Shown: positions 57,746-64,000 of the stretch, one piece after another
How the letters are laid out: each line of letters starts with the position of its first letter
Numbering within the stretch: the stretch's first letter is position 1
Assembly (NCBI GenBank): GCA_049646245.1
Contig: JBARVL010000027.1
Span: 1 to 64,000, forward strand
Length of the DNA stretch: 64,000 bases
Reading direction: 5' to 3'
Source of the DNA: Crinalium sp049646245
GTDB lineage: Bacteria > Cyanobacteriota > Cyanobacteriia > Cyanobacteriales > PCC-9333
The notes under the pieces: model-generated
The model's input: the letters and a program-made list of their open reading frames with translations, nothing else
Database searches by the model: none
Told to the model about the DNA's origin: nothing
Made by a program: the position numbers and the translations under genes

Positions 57746-58381
57746 ATGTTATTTTCAATCGACAAAGCATCGAATTTGACAACGATCAATAAACCTGCGT
57801 CTTTCAATTTTAATATCCCCCAGACTTCTACGAAGACCTGGGAAGATGATATGGAATGGGAAGATGACGTGGAAGATGACGTGGAAGAAGAGGTTGTTGA
57901 AGAAGCCGAAGTTACCCTCGAAGAGGGGATACTGATTTTAGGCAAGGGCGAGGCTGAAGGGGTGGGAGAACCACCCTACTTTCTGAGGAACGAACCCGTC
58001 TTGCTAACAATACAGTTCGACGGGTTTGCTGACAGCTACGAGGCTGTTTTCCGAGCAACACCGTGTTGCTCGGACTGGTGGCAATGTACGTTTTCAGTAC
58101 TAAATGCAGACACCCCTACTTGGGGATCTATATTGTTTTGCTCACAAGGTAATTATCTTGTTGACGGTCGAGATGAGTTTGCCAAGTACGCCAGTATTCA
58201 TTCCTCTTGCGGATTGCAAAGTGACACTTTTTGTTACGTTACAACCCACGAGGGACATACGCCAGATATCAATGGCAATATCGAAGATGTTGCCAATATC
58301 TTAACCAACCAGTCTAACGGCTATGTCCTGTTAGACGAGTTGGTTTCCGCAGAAGCCAAGATAATCAAGTGGATTTTCTGA
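57746..58381 (+). CDS. Acidic array protein 1
   Basis: The N-terminus of this 211-residue protein is the array signature (MLFSIDKAS), then WEDDMEWEDDVEDDVEEE (about 31-48). The C-terminal domain is Cys/Trp-rich (PCCSDWWQCTF) and soluble. The predicted isoelectric point is very low. Own promoter and terminator. The acidic patch suggests DNA mimicry or binding to a basic partner; this is inference. Confidence 0.65.
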   Translation: MLFSIDKASNLTTINKPASFNFNIPQTSTKTWEDDMEWEDDVEDDVEEEVVEEAEVTLEEGILILGKGEAEGVGEPPYFLRNEPVLLTIQFDGFADSYEAVFRATPCCSDWWQCTFSVLNADTPTWGSILFCSQGNYLVDGRDEFAKYASIHSSCGLQSDTFCYVTTHEGHTPDINGNIEDVANILTNQSNGYVLLDELVSAEAKIIKWIF

Positions 58382-58388
58382 TCACTGC

Positions 58389-58433
58389 ATAAGCAACCCC
58401 AGTCTTGTAATACAAGACTGGGGTTGCTTTTTG
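58389..58433 (+). terminator. Terminator of acidic gene 1
   Basis: AAGCAACCCCAGTCTTGTA and its complement form a nearly perfect 19-bp stem followed by TTTTT. Confidence 0.9.
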
Positions 58434-58456
58434 AGTATTCATACTCAAGAATACGT

Positions 58457-58462
58457 TATAAT
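58457..58462 (+). promoter_or_regulatory. -10 box of acidic gene 2
   Basis: CGTTATAATAAAAG lies 27 bp upstream of the ATG at 58489. It lacks the TG extension of the other array promoters. A TATATCATTA motif follows. Confidence 0.5.
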
Positions 58463-58488
58463 AAAAGAGTAGTATATCATTACAAATA

Positions 58489-59013
58489 ATGCTTTTTGGG
58501 ATAGAGAATGGCACGACCACACTCATTAATCGAAGTTTATTCATGTTTAACAAAAAGGCGGCATCAGTCGCTGATAATACCTGGATAAATGAAGACGACG
58601 AAGAGGATAGGGTGTGGTATGAAACAGAAGCGGGTTTTAATATTGTTACGTCAGGTGGACTGGCAGCAATTGAGATAACCCGCGAGGGCATCTTAGCTGA
58701 TGCGCCTCTGTACGTAGCGATCATTAGCTATAAAGCCAGGATTGAGTTCAAACGCTCGATTCTCCTCTACACAGGTAGAGGATACCTAGAAAACTGGCAA
58801 GCAAATCTTCAGTGGGTTCGAGCCGCCGAGGATAATGACTTCTATTCTAGGGAGTATATTCGCTGGGTTCAGCCTGAAGATGCTGAACCCCCCTCTTATC
58901 AGGAGAGGATGAAATTTCGCGCTGTAAGTGATGCAGCGATCGAAACCTTGATAGGCAATAATGATGCTGCTTTAACAGCAGCCATTATCGGAAGATACTG
59001 TCAATACAGTTGA
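58489..59013 (+). CDS. Acidic array protein 2
   Basis: This 174-residue protein starts MLFGIENGTTTLI and has the acidic motif WINEDDEEDRVW at about 35-46. A different C-terminal domain (FKRSILLYTGRGYLENWQAN) follows. Own promoter and strong terminator. Confidence 0.65.
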   Translation: MLFGIENGTTTLINRSLFMFNKKAASVADNTWINEDDEEDRVWYETEAGFNIVTSGGLAAIEITREGILADAPLYVAIISYKARIEFKRSILLYTGRGYLENWQANLQWVRAAEDNDFYSREYIRWVQPEDAEPPSYQERMKFRAVSDAAIETLIGNNDAALTAAIIGRYCQYS

Positions 59014-59020
59014 AGCAACA

Positions 59021-59070
59021 CCTACGAAAAAGGGCGTGAGACATGAGTTTCACGCCCTTTTTCGTAGGTA
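59021..59070 (+). terminator. Terminator of acidic gene 2
   Basis: CCTACGAAAAAGGGCGTGA and TCACGCCCTTTTTCGTAGG pair around GACATGAGTT, a stem of about 19 bp. Confidence 0.9.
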
Positions 59071-59083
59071 TTAACGCTTAAAA

Positions 59084-59092
59084 TGCTATAAT
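59084..59092 (+). promoter_or_regulatory. Extended -10 promoter of acidic gene 3
   Basis: AAATGCTATAATAGATATAT lies 28 bp upstream of the ATG at 59120. Confidence 0.7.
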
Positions 59093-59119
59093 AGATATAT
59101 ACAGGATTTGGAACAAATT

Positions 59120-59539
59120 ATGTTATTTGGAATCAAAGACGGACTAACCACAATAGTTAGTCCGTCTAGCGTAGGACGTTACACCCCCGCCGCAATTGAA
59201 GAGGAATGGGATGATGACGACGACGATCTAGCGATCGAGCAAACTCTCACTGAGATAATTGTTCAAGCGATTGTAGAGTTATCGATCATCTTGATCGATA
59301 ACCTGATGCTAAGAGTACATCCTTGCCCTACGCTGGGCTGGCAGTACCCGTTGCAAGAGTCGGGAGAAGTCTACTATCTGTCAATTGAATCGACAGATAG
59401 CCCCTGGTACATATTAAACACAGTGTCTCTTCTTTGTCCAGAAGAAGAAGCGCTAGTGGACGTAGAAGAAGCCGACTGCGCTTCTCCGGTTCCATTGATA
59501 ATTCTGACACCAATAACATTTAAAATGCTGTTGATGTAA
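59120..59539 (+). CDS. Acidic array protein 3
   Basis: This protein of about 139 residues has the signature MLFGIKDGLTTIV, then EEEWDDDDDDLAIE (about 27-40). The C-terminal part is hydrophobic and strand-rich. ATG 59120 is chosen over the longer frame at 59108 because it gives the shared signature. Confidence 0.65.
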   Translation: MLFGIKDGLTTIVSPSSVGRYTPAAIEEEWDDDDDDLAIEQTLTEIIVQAIVELSIILIDNLMLRVHPCPTLGWQYPLQESGEVYYLSIESTDSPWYILNTVSLLCPEEEALVDVEEADCASPVPLIILTPITFKMLLM

Positions 59540-59552
59540 TCCACGAAAGAAT

Positions 59553-59580
59553 GCCCCTGGCAATAGCTGGGGGCATTCTA
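59553..59580 (+). terminator. Terminator of acidic gene 3
   Basis: ATGCCCCTGGCAATAGCTGGGGGCAT is a compact hairpin of the same type as 60304 and 60905. Confidence 0.8.
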
Positions 59581-59603
59581 GTAGGTACTTGTACTACAAT
59601 ATG

Positions 59604-59612
59604 TGTTACAAT
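59604..59612 (+). promoter_or_regulatory. Extended -10 promoter of acidic gene 4
   Basis: TGTTACAAT with downstream TAGTAGTATCA is shared with the promoter of gene 5 at 60352. The preceding GTAGGTACTTGTACTACAA is also identical in both, so terminator and promoter were duplicated as one block. Confidence 0.6.
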
Positions 59613-59637
59613 AGTAGTATCATTCAGAGAAAACATC

Positions 59638-60297
59638 ATGCTTTTTTCAATAAAGAACGGAGAAACCGTCGTTAACGTACACACCGAGTACTCTCAATCA
59701 CCCTCATTGGTAAATAAACCAATGGGTCTGGTTGAGCCGAATTGGGAAGATGACGACGACGATGACGAAGAAGTTAATTCGTTTGAATCAAGGATGAAAA
59801 AACTTGCAGAAAAAAGGATTGACATCGAGAAAAAAGGCGAACTGATTCTAGCAGAAACGGACGCGCTTTTGAAATACGCGAAAGCAGTGGTAGCATCATG
59901 GGATGAAGAAACCGCTCCTCATAGAACCGACTTCATTCCTTTTAAGACTCACTTCTCTGTGGATGACTGGAAGACTGTCGCTCACAAAGAGACAGACAAG
60001 GCGTTATCCGAACTGTGCGACACAGTGCTTGACTGCACCGCGATCGCAACAGCCGGAATTGACTACATCGTAACCGATGTAGACGTACTACAGTTAAGTA
60101 CGAAGAAGGAACCCGCCGCCTTCGGATGGTTCTTCTCCCATGAAGATATCGAATTTAATTTTTCGCTTTCTTTCTTTGGGGAAGATGACGAAATGTACTC
60201 CGGTGAAGTTCACTGGGAATACATTATCGACGGTGACGCATACAAACCTCTGTCACCCCGTATCTATTTATCACTGCTAGTCTATAGCAGTAAATAA
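59638..60297 (+). CDS. Acidic array protein 4
   Basis: This protein of about 219 residues has the signature MLFSIKNGETVV and WEDDDDDDEEVN at about 40-51. A charged helix (SRMKKLAEKRIDIEKKGEL) follows, then a domain with strand-rich FGWFFSHEDIEFNFSLSFFG. ATG 59638 is chosen because it matches the shared N-terminus and follows its own promoter. Confidence 0.65.
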   Translation: MLFSIKNGETVVNVHTEYSQSPSLVNKPMGLVEPNWEDDDDDDEEVNSFESRMKKLAEKRIDIEKKGELILAETDALLKYAKAVVASWDEETAPHRTDFIPFKTHFSVDDWKTVAHKETDKALSELCDTVLDCTAIATAGIDYIVTDVDVLQLSTKKEPAAFGWFFSHEDIEFNFSLSFFGEDDEMYSGEVHWEYIIDGDAYKPLSPRIYLSLLVYSSK

Positions 60298-60300
60298 AAA

Positions 60301-60329
60301 AAAGCCCTGGCAATAGCTGGGGCTTTTTA
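60301..60329 (+). terminator. Terminator of acidic gene 4
   Basis: AAAGCCCTGGCAATAGCTGGGGCTTTTT is an intrinsic terminator. Confidence 0.85.
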
Positions 60330-60351
60330 GTAGGTACTTGTACTACAAACG

Positions 60352-60360
60352 TGCTACAAT
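60352..60360 (+). promoter_or_regulatory. Extended -10 promoter of acidic gene 5
   Basis: TGCTACAAT with TAGTAGTATCA, as at 59604, lies 30 bp upstream of the ATG at 60390. Confidence 0.6.
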
Positions 60361-60389
60361 AGTAGTATCAAGTAGATAAGGAAAGCACG

Positions 60390-60899
60390 ATGGACTTCTT
60401 AAGCAGATTAACCAATTTCGTGACCGGATACGAAACGCCCGTGCGGTTAGACGATGAGTTTGACCAAACCATTGAGTTTTTTGAGGACGATGACGATCTA
60501 GATCTACCTGAAGAGGTCAGCAATAACCAAGAAGAGAACGAACCTTCGTCACCCTGGGACGAAGAGGTTGAGCAACATATAGTCAACCTCTACAACATTA
60601 TGGTGGAGGCGGAAGATCCTTACTGGGTATTAGCTCTTGACTGTGTAATCGACCAAATCCAAGGGAGGTGGTCGATTGACTCAAAAAGGGAGGATTCGGT
60701 TTTGGAGGTTTACGTTAGGCAGGGTACAGTAGGTATCAATCTGGCAATAACGTCAATAAACTACAAGGCGGCGGCTGATACAGAAATTGGGAACGTAACG
60801 GGAGTAATTCCCCTCGTGTTTCACGATTTAGGCATATCTGAAACAGGTTATAGAAATCCTGTTTTATATTGCAAATTACTTACTCTTAAGAGTAGGTAG
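60390..60899 (+). CDS. Acidic array protein 5, divergent N-terminus
   Basis: The first residues of this 169-residue protein (MDFLSRLTNFVTGY) differ from the other members, but FEDDDDLDLPEE (about 31-42) and SSPWDEEVEQH (about 53-63) keep the acidic pattern. The C-terminal domain (WVLALDCVIDQIQGRWSIDS) is strand-rich. Position, promoter type and acidity place it in the array. Confidence 0.6.
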   Translation: MDFLSRLTNFVTGYETPVRLDDEFDQTIEFFEDDDDLDLPEEVSNNQEENEPSSPWDEEVEQHIVNLYNIMVEAEDPYWVLALDCVIDQIQGRWSIDSKREDSVLEVYVRQGTVGINLAITSINYKAAADTEIGNVTGVIPLVFHDLGISETGYRNPVLYCKLLTLKSR

Positions 60900-60901
60900 C
60901 A

Positions 60902-60965
60902 ATAAAAAGCCCCTAGCAATAGCTAGGGGCTTTTTATTGTCAACGTGTTGATCAACACGTTGCAA
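60902..60965. terminator. Terminator and recurrent palindrome (site 9)
   Basis: AAAAAGCCCCTAGCAATAGCTAGGGGCTTTTT is followed by CAACGTGTTGATCAACACGTTG (60941-60962). The pair lies between converging genes 60390-60899 and 60975-61361. Confidence 0.85.
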
Positions 60966-60974
60966 AAATATTAT

Positions 60975-61361
60975 CTATTTAAACTTGAGCGCATCTTTTA
61001 GCGATCGCGTCTTAGGGTAACTAGATATTAGTACACCCCCTCCGACGACCAGGTTTAAGCCAACAGCGCCCCAATGACCGCAGACAGCGGAAATAAAGCT
61101 AAAACTAGCCCAAAAGGGTAACGCTTTTAAAGCTACCTTTACTAGGTTAGCCTGGAACCTAAGTGTTTTAAGCTCAGATTCTATTTGACCACACTCGGAT
61201 TCTATCTGGCTACACTGAGCCTCAGCCTCTCCTATTTTTTTCCGCAATTCTTCTGGGATTACGGCAACAGCGTCTTCTTGTTGCTGCTCTACCCTCGAAT
61301 TGTCAAAGTTTTTTTGTAGTTTTTCCTTAAATTCTTGAATGCGATTGCTTTCGTTATTCAT
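60975..61361 (-). CDS. Small membrane protein with coiled coil
   Basis: This protein of about 128 residues has a coiled-coil region (about 25-80, EAQCSQIESECGQIESEL) and then two hydrophobic segments (PFWASFSFISAVCGH, AVGLNLVVGGGVLISS). ATG 61361 is preferred over the TTG at 61376. A TGATATACT motif on the minus strand (61406-61414) is its promoter. A holin- or spanin-like role is possible but unproven. Confidence 0.5.
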   Translation of the reverse strand: MNNESNRIQEFKEKLQKNFDNSRVEQQQEDAVAVIPEELRKKIGEAEAQCSQIESECGQIESELKTLRFQANLVKVALKALPFWASFSFISAVCGHWGAVGLNLVVGGGVLISSYPKTRSLKDALKFK

Positions 61362-61458
61362 GCTGTTGTTTGCCAATAAGATTTTGTACGCAACATTACC
61401 AGTATAGTATATCAGCGTAGTTTTGGGGCGGTAAATCAGTGCTTGAGATAAGCATAAA

Positions 61459-61467
61459 TGCTATAAT
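61459..61467 (+). promoter_or_regulatory. Extended -10 promoter of acidic gene 6
   Basis: AAATGCTATAATAGAGAGGT lies 32 bp upstream of the ATG at 61499 and is identical to the promoter of gene 1 over 20 bases. Confidence 0.7.
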
Positions 61468-61498
61468 AGAGAGGTATAGATCAAAAGGATGCTTCATT

Positions 61499-62050
61499 AT
61501 GATGTTCGGAATAAAGAACGGAATCACGACTTTTTTAGACAGCACATTAGCGTTTTCAAGACCTCCTGCTGTGACAGAAACAGTCACGGAAGAGTGGGAA
61601 GATGACGACGGTGATGTGGTTGAAGAGTGCATCTTTGATCCAGAATTACATCTAGACGAAAAAGATGCTGAAGACGAAGAGGACGAAGATGTTGACAGCA
61701 TCCCTGGTAGTCTTGCGGGAGCTAAGGAGTTCCTTCAAATGGAGAAACTTTATCTACTAGATCTATTACTGAAGATAGCAGAGCAGCTAGCACAGTTAAA
61801 ATGCTTAGTTGTTCTACTAGACGGACTCAGGGTTTATAGCTCTGAGTCCTACGGAGACGAAGCCGCCACGTTCTATTATGGCAAGGATGAATACATCCTT
61901 GCCATGTTAATAGAAGATGAGGAAACAGGTGAGGAGCGCAACAGTTTTCACCTTCTTATACACTCAGGGTTAGAGGAAGAACAGTATTGCAAGCCCCCGA
62001 CAGGGATAACGCTTGAGATGCAATTCAAAATCCTGAAATCCGTGCCTTAG
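61499..62050 (+). CDS. Acidic array protein 6
   Basis: This protein of about 183 residues has the signature MMFGIKNGITTFLDS and EEWEDDDGDVVEE at about 32-44. A second acidic run (DEKDAEDEEDEDVDS) and a domain with EQLAQLKCLVVLLDGL and strand-rich segments follow. ATG 61499 gives the shared N-terminus. Confidence 0.65.
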   Translation: MMFGIKNGITTFLDSTLAFSRPPAVTETVTEEWEDDDGDVVEECIFDPELHLDEKDAEDEEDEDVDSIPGSLAGAKEFLQMEKLYLLDLLLKIAEQLAQLKCLVVLLDGLRVYSSESYGDEAATFYYGKDEYILAMLIEDEETGEERNSFHLLIHSGLEEEQYCKPPTGITLEMQFKILKSVP

Positions 62051-62057
62051 ATTGAAA

Positions 62058-62100
62058 CAAAAGCCACGCTTGAAAATAATCAAGCGTGGCTTTTGTTTTA
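62058..62100. terminator. Terminator between acidic gene 6 and the last gene
   Basis: AAAAGCCACGCTTGA and TCAAGCGTGGCTTTT form a perfect stem around AAATAA, usable from both sides. Confidence 0.85.
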
Positions 62101-64000
62101 TCCGAAAAATCTAAAAATTCTTAATTTTCTAAATAATTTAACAACGCCCCAGATAGCGTTGATTTGTCCCCATAATGCAGAAATACTAGCCAGCGTCCCT
62201 AAATAAAATGGCATAAACTTAACTCCATCTACGGATACTCCCGATGGGTTAACAGATAGTCCGCCGAACGGGTTTCCAGGGGCATTCATTATAGCTGTGA
62301 GTCTTTTGATTACTATACTTGCTGCTGGCCCAAGTCCAGAACCGTATCCATAGCAACCACCTTTGTCAACCTGGAACATTCCCCCTAACTTGTTTGCGGC
62401 ACTAGCTGAGAACAAGCCAGTAGAGTTGTCTAGCATCAAGGCTGGGCCACGATCAAGTGCTTTTCCGAACAACCCCACACTTCTGCCGTCAATACGTAGT
62501 GAAGGGGCTGATCCAGTATGCCCCTTGTCCCCAAACAAGAAAGCAGCAAAATTATCAACCTTAAAAGTAGGGCCTTCGTTGAGTCCTGTGCCGTAAAGAA
62601 CGCTTTCGCTTTCTGTAATCTTCATCATTGAGCCATTGTTTGTACCGCTACCGAACAGCGTTGCTGCATCGGATTCCATTCTTAGTGTTGGCCCCTTTTC
62701 CGGCAATGCTGCGTAGAATAGTCCAACTTCTGGTTGTAGCTGCACTGACGGCCCCGCCCCGCCCTCTTGTTGCGAATAAAAATAACCTATTTTTTCTGTT
62801 AACTTCATTGAAGGGCCGAGTGTTTCTTTCGCGGGAATAGTTTGAAGCACTTTCTGAATTTTACTACCAGCTTTTTCCGTCAGAGGTGTCAGGCTATCAC
62901 TGAAATGAACCATCGAATGAGCTAACATCCCTCCTAGTCCTACATAGGCATCGGCTAGTTCATAGTTAGGTACAATATCTGGAATATCGAGAATTTTGTC
63001 AAAGGAACCACCTTGTCCGATATCTTTTAGGGTGTTGTTAATTGCTGGCACGGCATTGATGAAATCGTCGGTTTCCGCAACGGAGTCCATTGCCGCTTGA
63101 ACTAGATGTTTCTGTATTCCTGCAACCAATGTAGAAACATCTCCCGATTTTATAATTGTCGATACAGTCTCAGGTGTGATTGCCGATCGCAAGTCAGCAG
63201 GAAGTATCGCAATTAATTTTGCTTGTACTTCTTTGAATAAACCGCCTAGCTGGGACTCGTCCAAGCCAATAATAGCTTCTTGAGCTTCGGTGATAACGCT
63301 GTTCGCCCTTTTTAGGCTTCCAACTATTTCTAGCCCCATTAAGTTTTGAATTTGACCAATACCACCAGGTAGGATTTTGTCTAATATCCCATTGACCAAC
63401 AAATCACTGTCGTAAGATAAATTCTTTAACTCAGGAAGTCCTTTGATTAGGTCGTTTAATTTTTCAGGGACAATTTTCCCAATTTGTGCGATCGCGGATT
63501 CTAGCGAAAGCCCAGGATTGTTTTTGATAACACCTTGAACAGTCCCTAGTAAATCTCCTGCGTTCAAGTCTAAGGCTAAATTTATTTGTGGTTTTATTAA
63601 ACTGGCTAGGGTGTCTAACGGCTGTGATTCTAGTTTTTTTAGGGATTCAATTCCTTCTTTGATATTTTGTCCCAATCCATTTTCTAAATTGCTCAAGAAT
63701 CCAGATACTCCGCCAACTAAATAATCTAATCCCTTCTCATCTTCCCAGGGGGAATCTAAAATTGCCGCTTTTTTTGGGGAGCCGACTGAAGAAGCGTCTG
63801 CGAAAACTGGGTTTGACGACAGCGTTTTTTGCCCCTCGGACGTAATAAGTGTTTGCGTAGGAACGTTACCCAAGATTCCCGCAGCTTCCGCCATGCTTGC
63901 ACCCGCCTCTGCGGATAATTCTCCCATATTGGCGAGAATGAATGTTGACTGCCCCATGAAACCTAGTAACGAGCTTTGGAGCGCCGCCAGGGACTCAGGA
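62098..64000 (-). CDS. Large beta-repeat virion protein, 5' end outside the window
   Basis: At least 634 residues are visible, and the frame stays open to the window edge, so the internal ATG at 63957 need not be the start. The N-terminal part is helical and Leu/Ile/Gly-rich. Residues about 370-560 (from the ATG) repeat a unit of about 26 residues, GPSxKLTExxGYFYS / GPTLRMESDAATLFGSG / GPTFKVDNFAAFLFGDK / GPALMLDNSTGLFSAS, suggesting a beta-helix or spike. The end has a hydrophobic and basic tail. A tail or tape-measure-like role is possible. Confidence 0.5.
   Translation of the reverse strand, partial: PESLAALQSSLLGFMGQSTFILANMGELSAEAGASMAEAAGILGNVPTQTLITSEGQKTLSSNPVFADASSVGSPKKAAILDSPWEDEKGLDYLVGGVSGFLSNLENGLGQNIKEGIESLKKLESQPLDTLASLIKPQINLALDLNAGDLLGTVQGVIKNNPGLSLESAIAQIGKIVPEKLNDLIKGLPELKNLSYDSDLLVNGILDKILPGGIGQIQNLMGLEIVGSLKRANSVITEAQEAIIGLDESQLGGLFKEVQAKLIAILPADLRSAITPETVSTIIKSGDVSTLVAGIQKHLVQAAMDSVAETDDFINAVPAINNTLKDIGQGGSFDKILDIPDIVPNYELADAYVGLGGMLAHSMVHFSDSLTPLTEKAGSKIQKVLQTIPAKETLGPSMKLTEKIGYFYSQQEGGAGPSVQLQPEVGLFYAALPEKGPTLRMESDAATLFGSGTNNGSMMKITESESVLYGTGLNEGPTFKVDNFAAFLFGDKGHTGSAPSLRIDGRSVGLFGKALDRGPALMLDNSTGLFSASAANKLGGMFQVDKGGCYGYGSGLGPAASIVIKRLTAIMNAPGNPFGGLSVNPSGVSVDGVKFMPFYLGTLASISALWGQINAIWGVVKLFRKLRIFRFFG

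Overview
The window looks like part of a large tailed double-stranded DNA phage, or a phage-plasmid, of a cyanobacterium, probably a filamentous one. The cyanobacterial signs are many HIP1 sites (GCGATCGC and close variants) inside genes, IS605-type tnpB sequences, and GC-rich REP-like palindromes inside coding regions. The phage signs are a lambda-GpA type large terminase, a block of tail and fibre genes, a DnaB-type helicase, phage nucleotide metabolism (ThyA, DHFR, class II ribonucleotide reductase), an endolysin, orphan methylases, a Tad1-like anti-defence protein and two ParB-like proteins. I saw no integrase, capsid or portal gene, tRNA, rRNA or CRISPR array.

Layout. 1-6.7 kb holds small accessory genes, including a zinc-binding protein and a Tad1-like cyclic-nucleotide sponge, with IS605 right-end remnants. 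7.1-9.9 kb is the replication module: a small winged-helix protein behind two operator-like repeats, then a large initiator whose gene contains seven 25-bp near-palindromic iterons. 10-14.5 kb has an LPD29-like protein and an overlapping CYTH phosphatase / ThyA / DHFR operon. 14.5-16 kb is a tnpB element with intact catalytic residues, followed by a small structured-RNA candidate. 16-21.4 kb has an AntA/MSV199-type protein and two members of a leader-bearing family. 21.5-25 kb has a PD-(D/E)XK-like nuclease, a C5 methylase, a Dam-like methylase and a ribbon-helix-helix protein. 25.3-29.2 kb encodes RNase HII, a possible cobalamin adenosyltransferase and a B12-dependent ribonucleotide reductase. 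29.4-39.2 kb is tail and fibre, mostly on the minus strand. 39.3-46.1 kb has an ASCH-like protein, DnaB, the terminase, another leader protein and an M15 endolysin.

46.4-48.5 kb is mostly non-coding. It holds an RNA candidate of about 700 nt with at least 16 hairpins or long-range helices, its own extended -10 promoter and a strong terminator. Next come an HD-less ppGpp-hydrolase-like gene and a gene interrupted by a second IS605 right-end fragment. 48.5-57.7 kb has a zincin-like leader protein, a J-domain protein, a protein with an RNA polymerase alpha-CTD-like tail, ParB-like proteins and a DUF3102-like protein. 57.7-62.1 kb is an array of six small, very acidic paralogues, almost all with their own promoter and terminator. 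The window ends inside a repeat-rich beta protein.

Three multi-copy systems stand out. (1) Five proteins share an N-terminal leader with a G-R-F/W type motif and carry different C-terminal domains (zincin, alpha/beta hydrolase, hydrophobic segments); they may be virion cargo. (2) The six acidic paralogues share a short N-terminal signature followed by a WEDDDD patch, and some share their promoter type with the large RNA. (3) A palindrome around AACGTGTTGATCAACACGTT occurs nine times, usually at gene ends as a bidirectional terminator. Functions come from recognised motifs and context only; no database search was possible.
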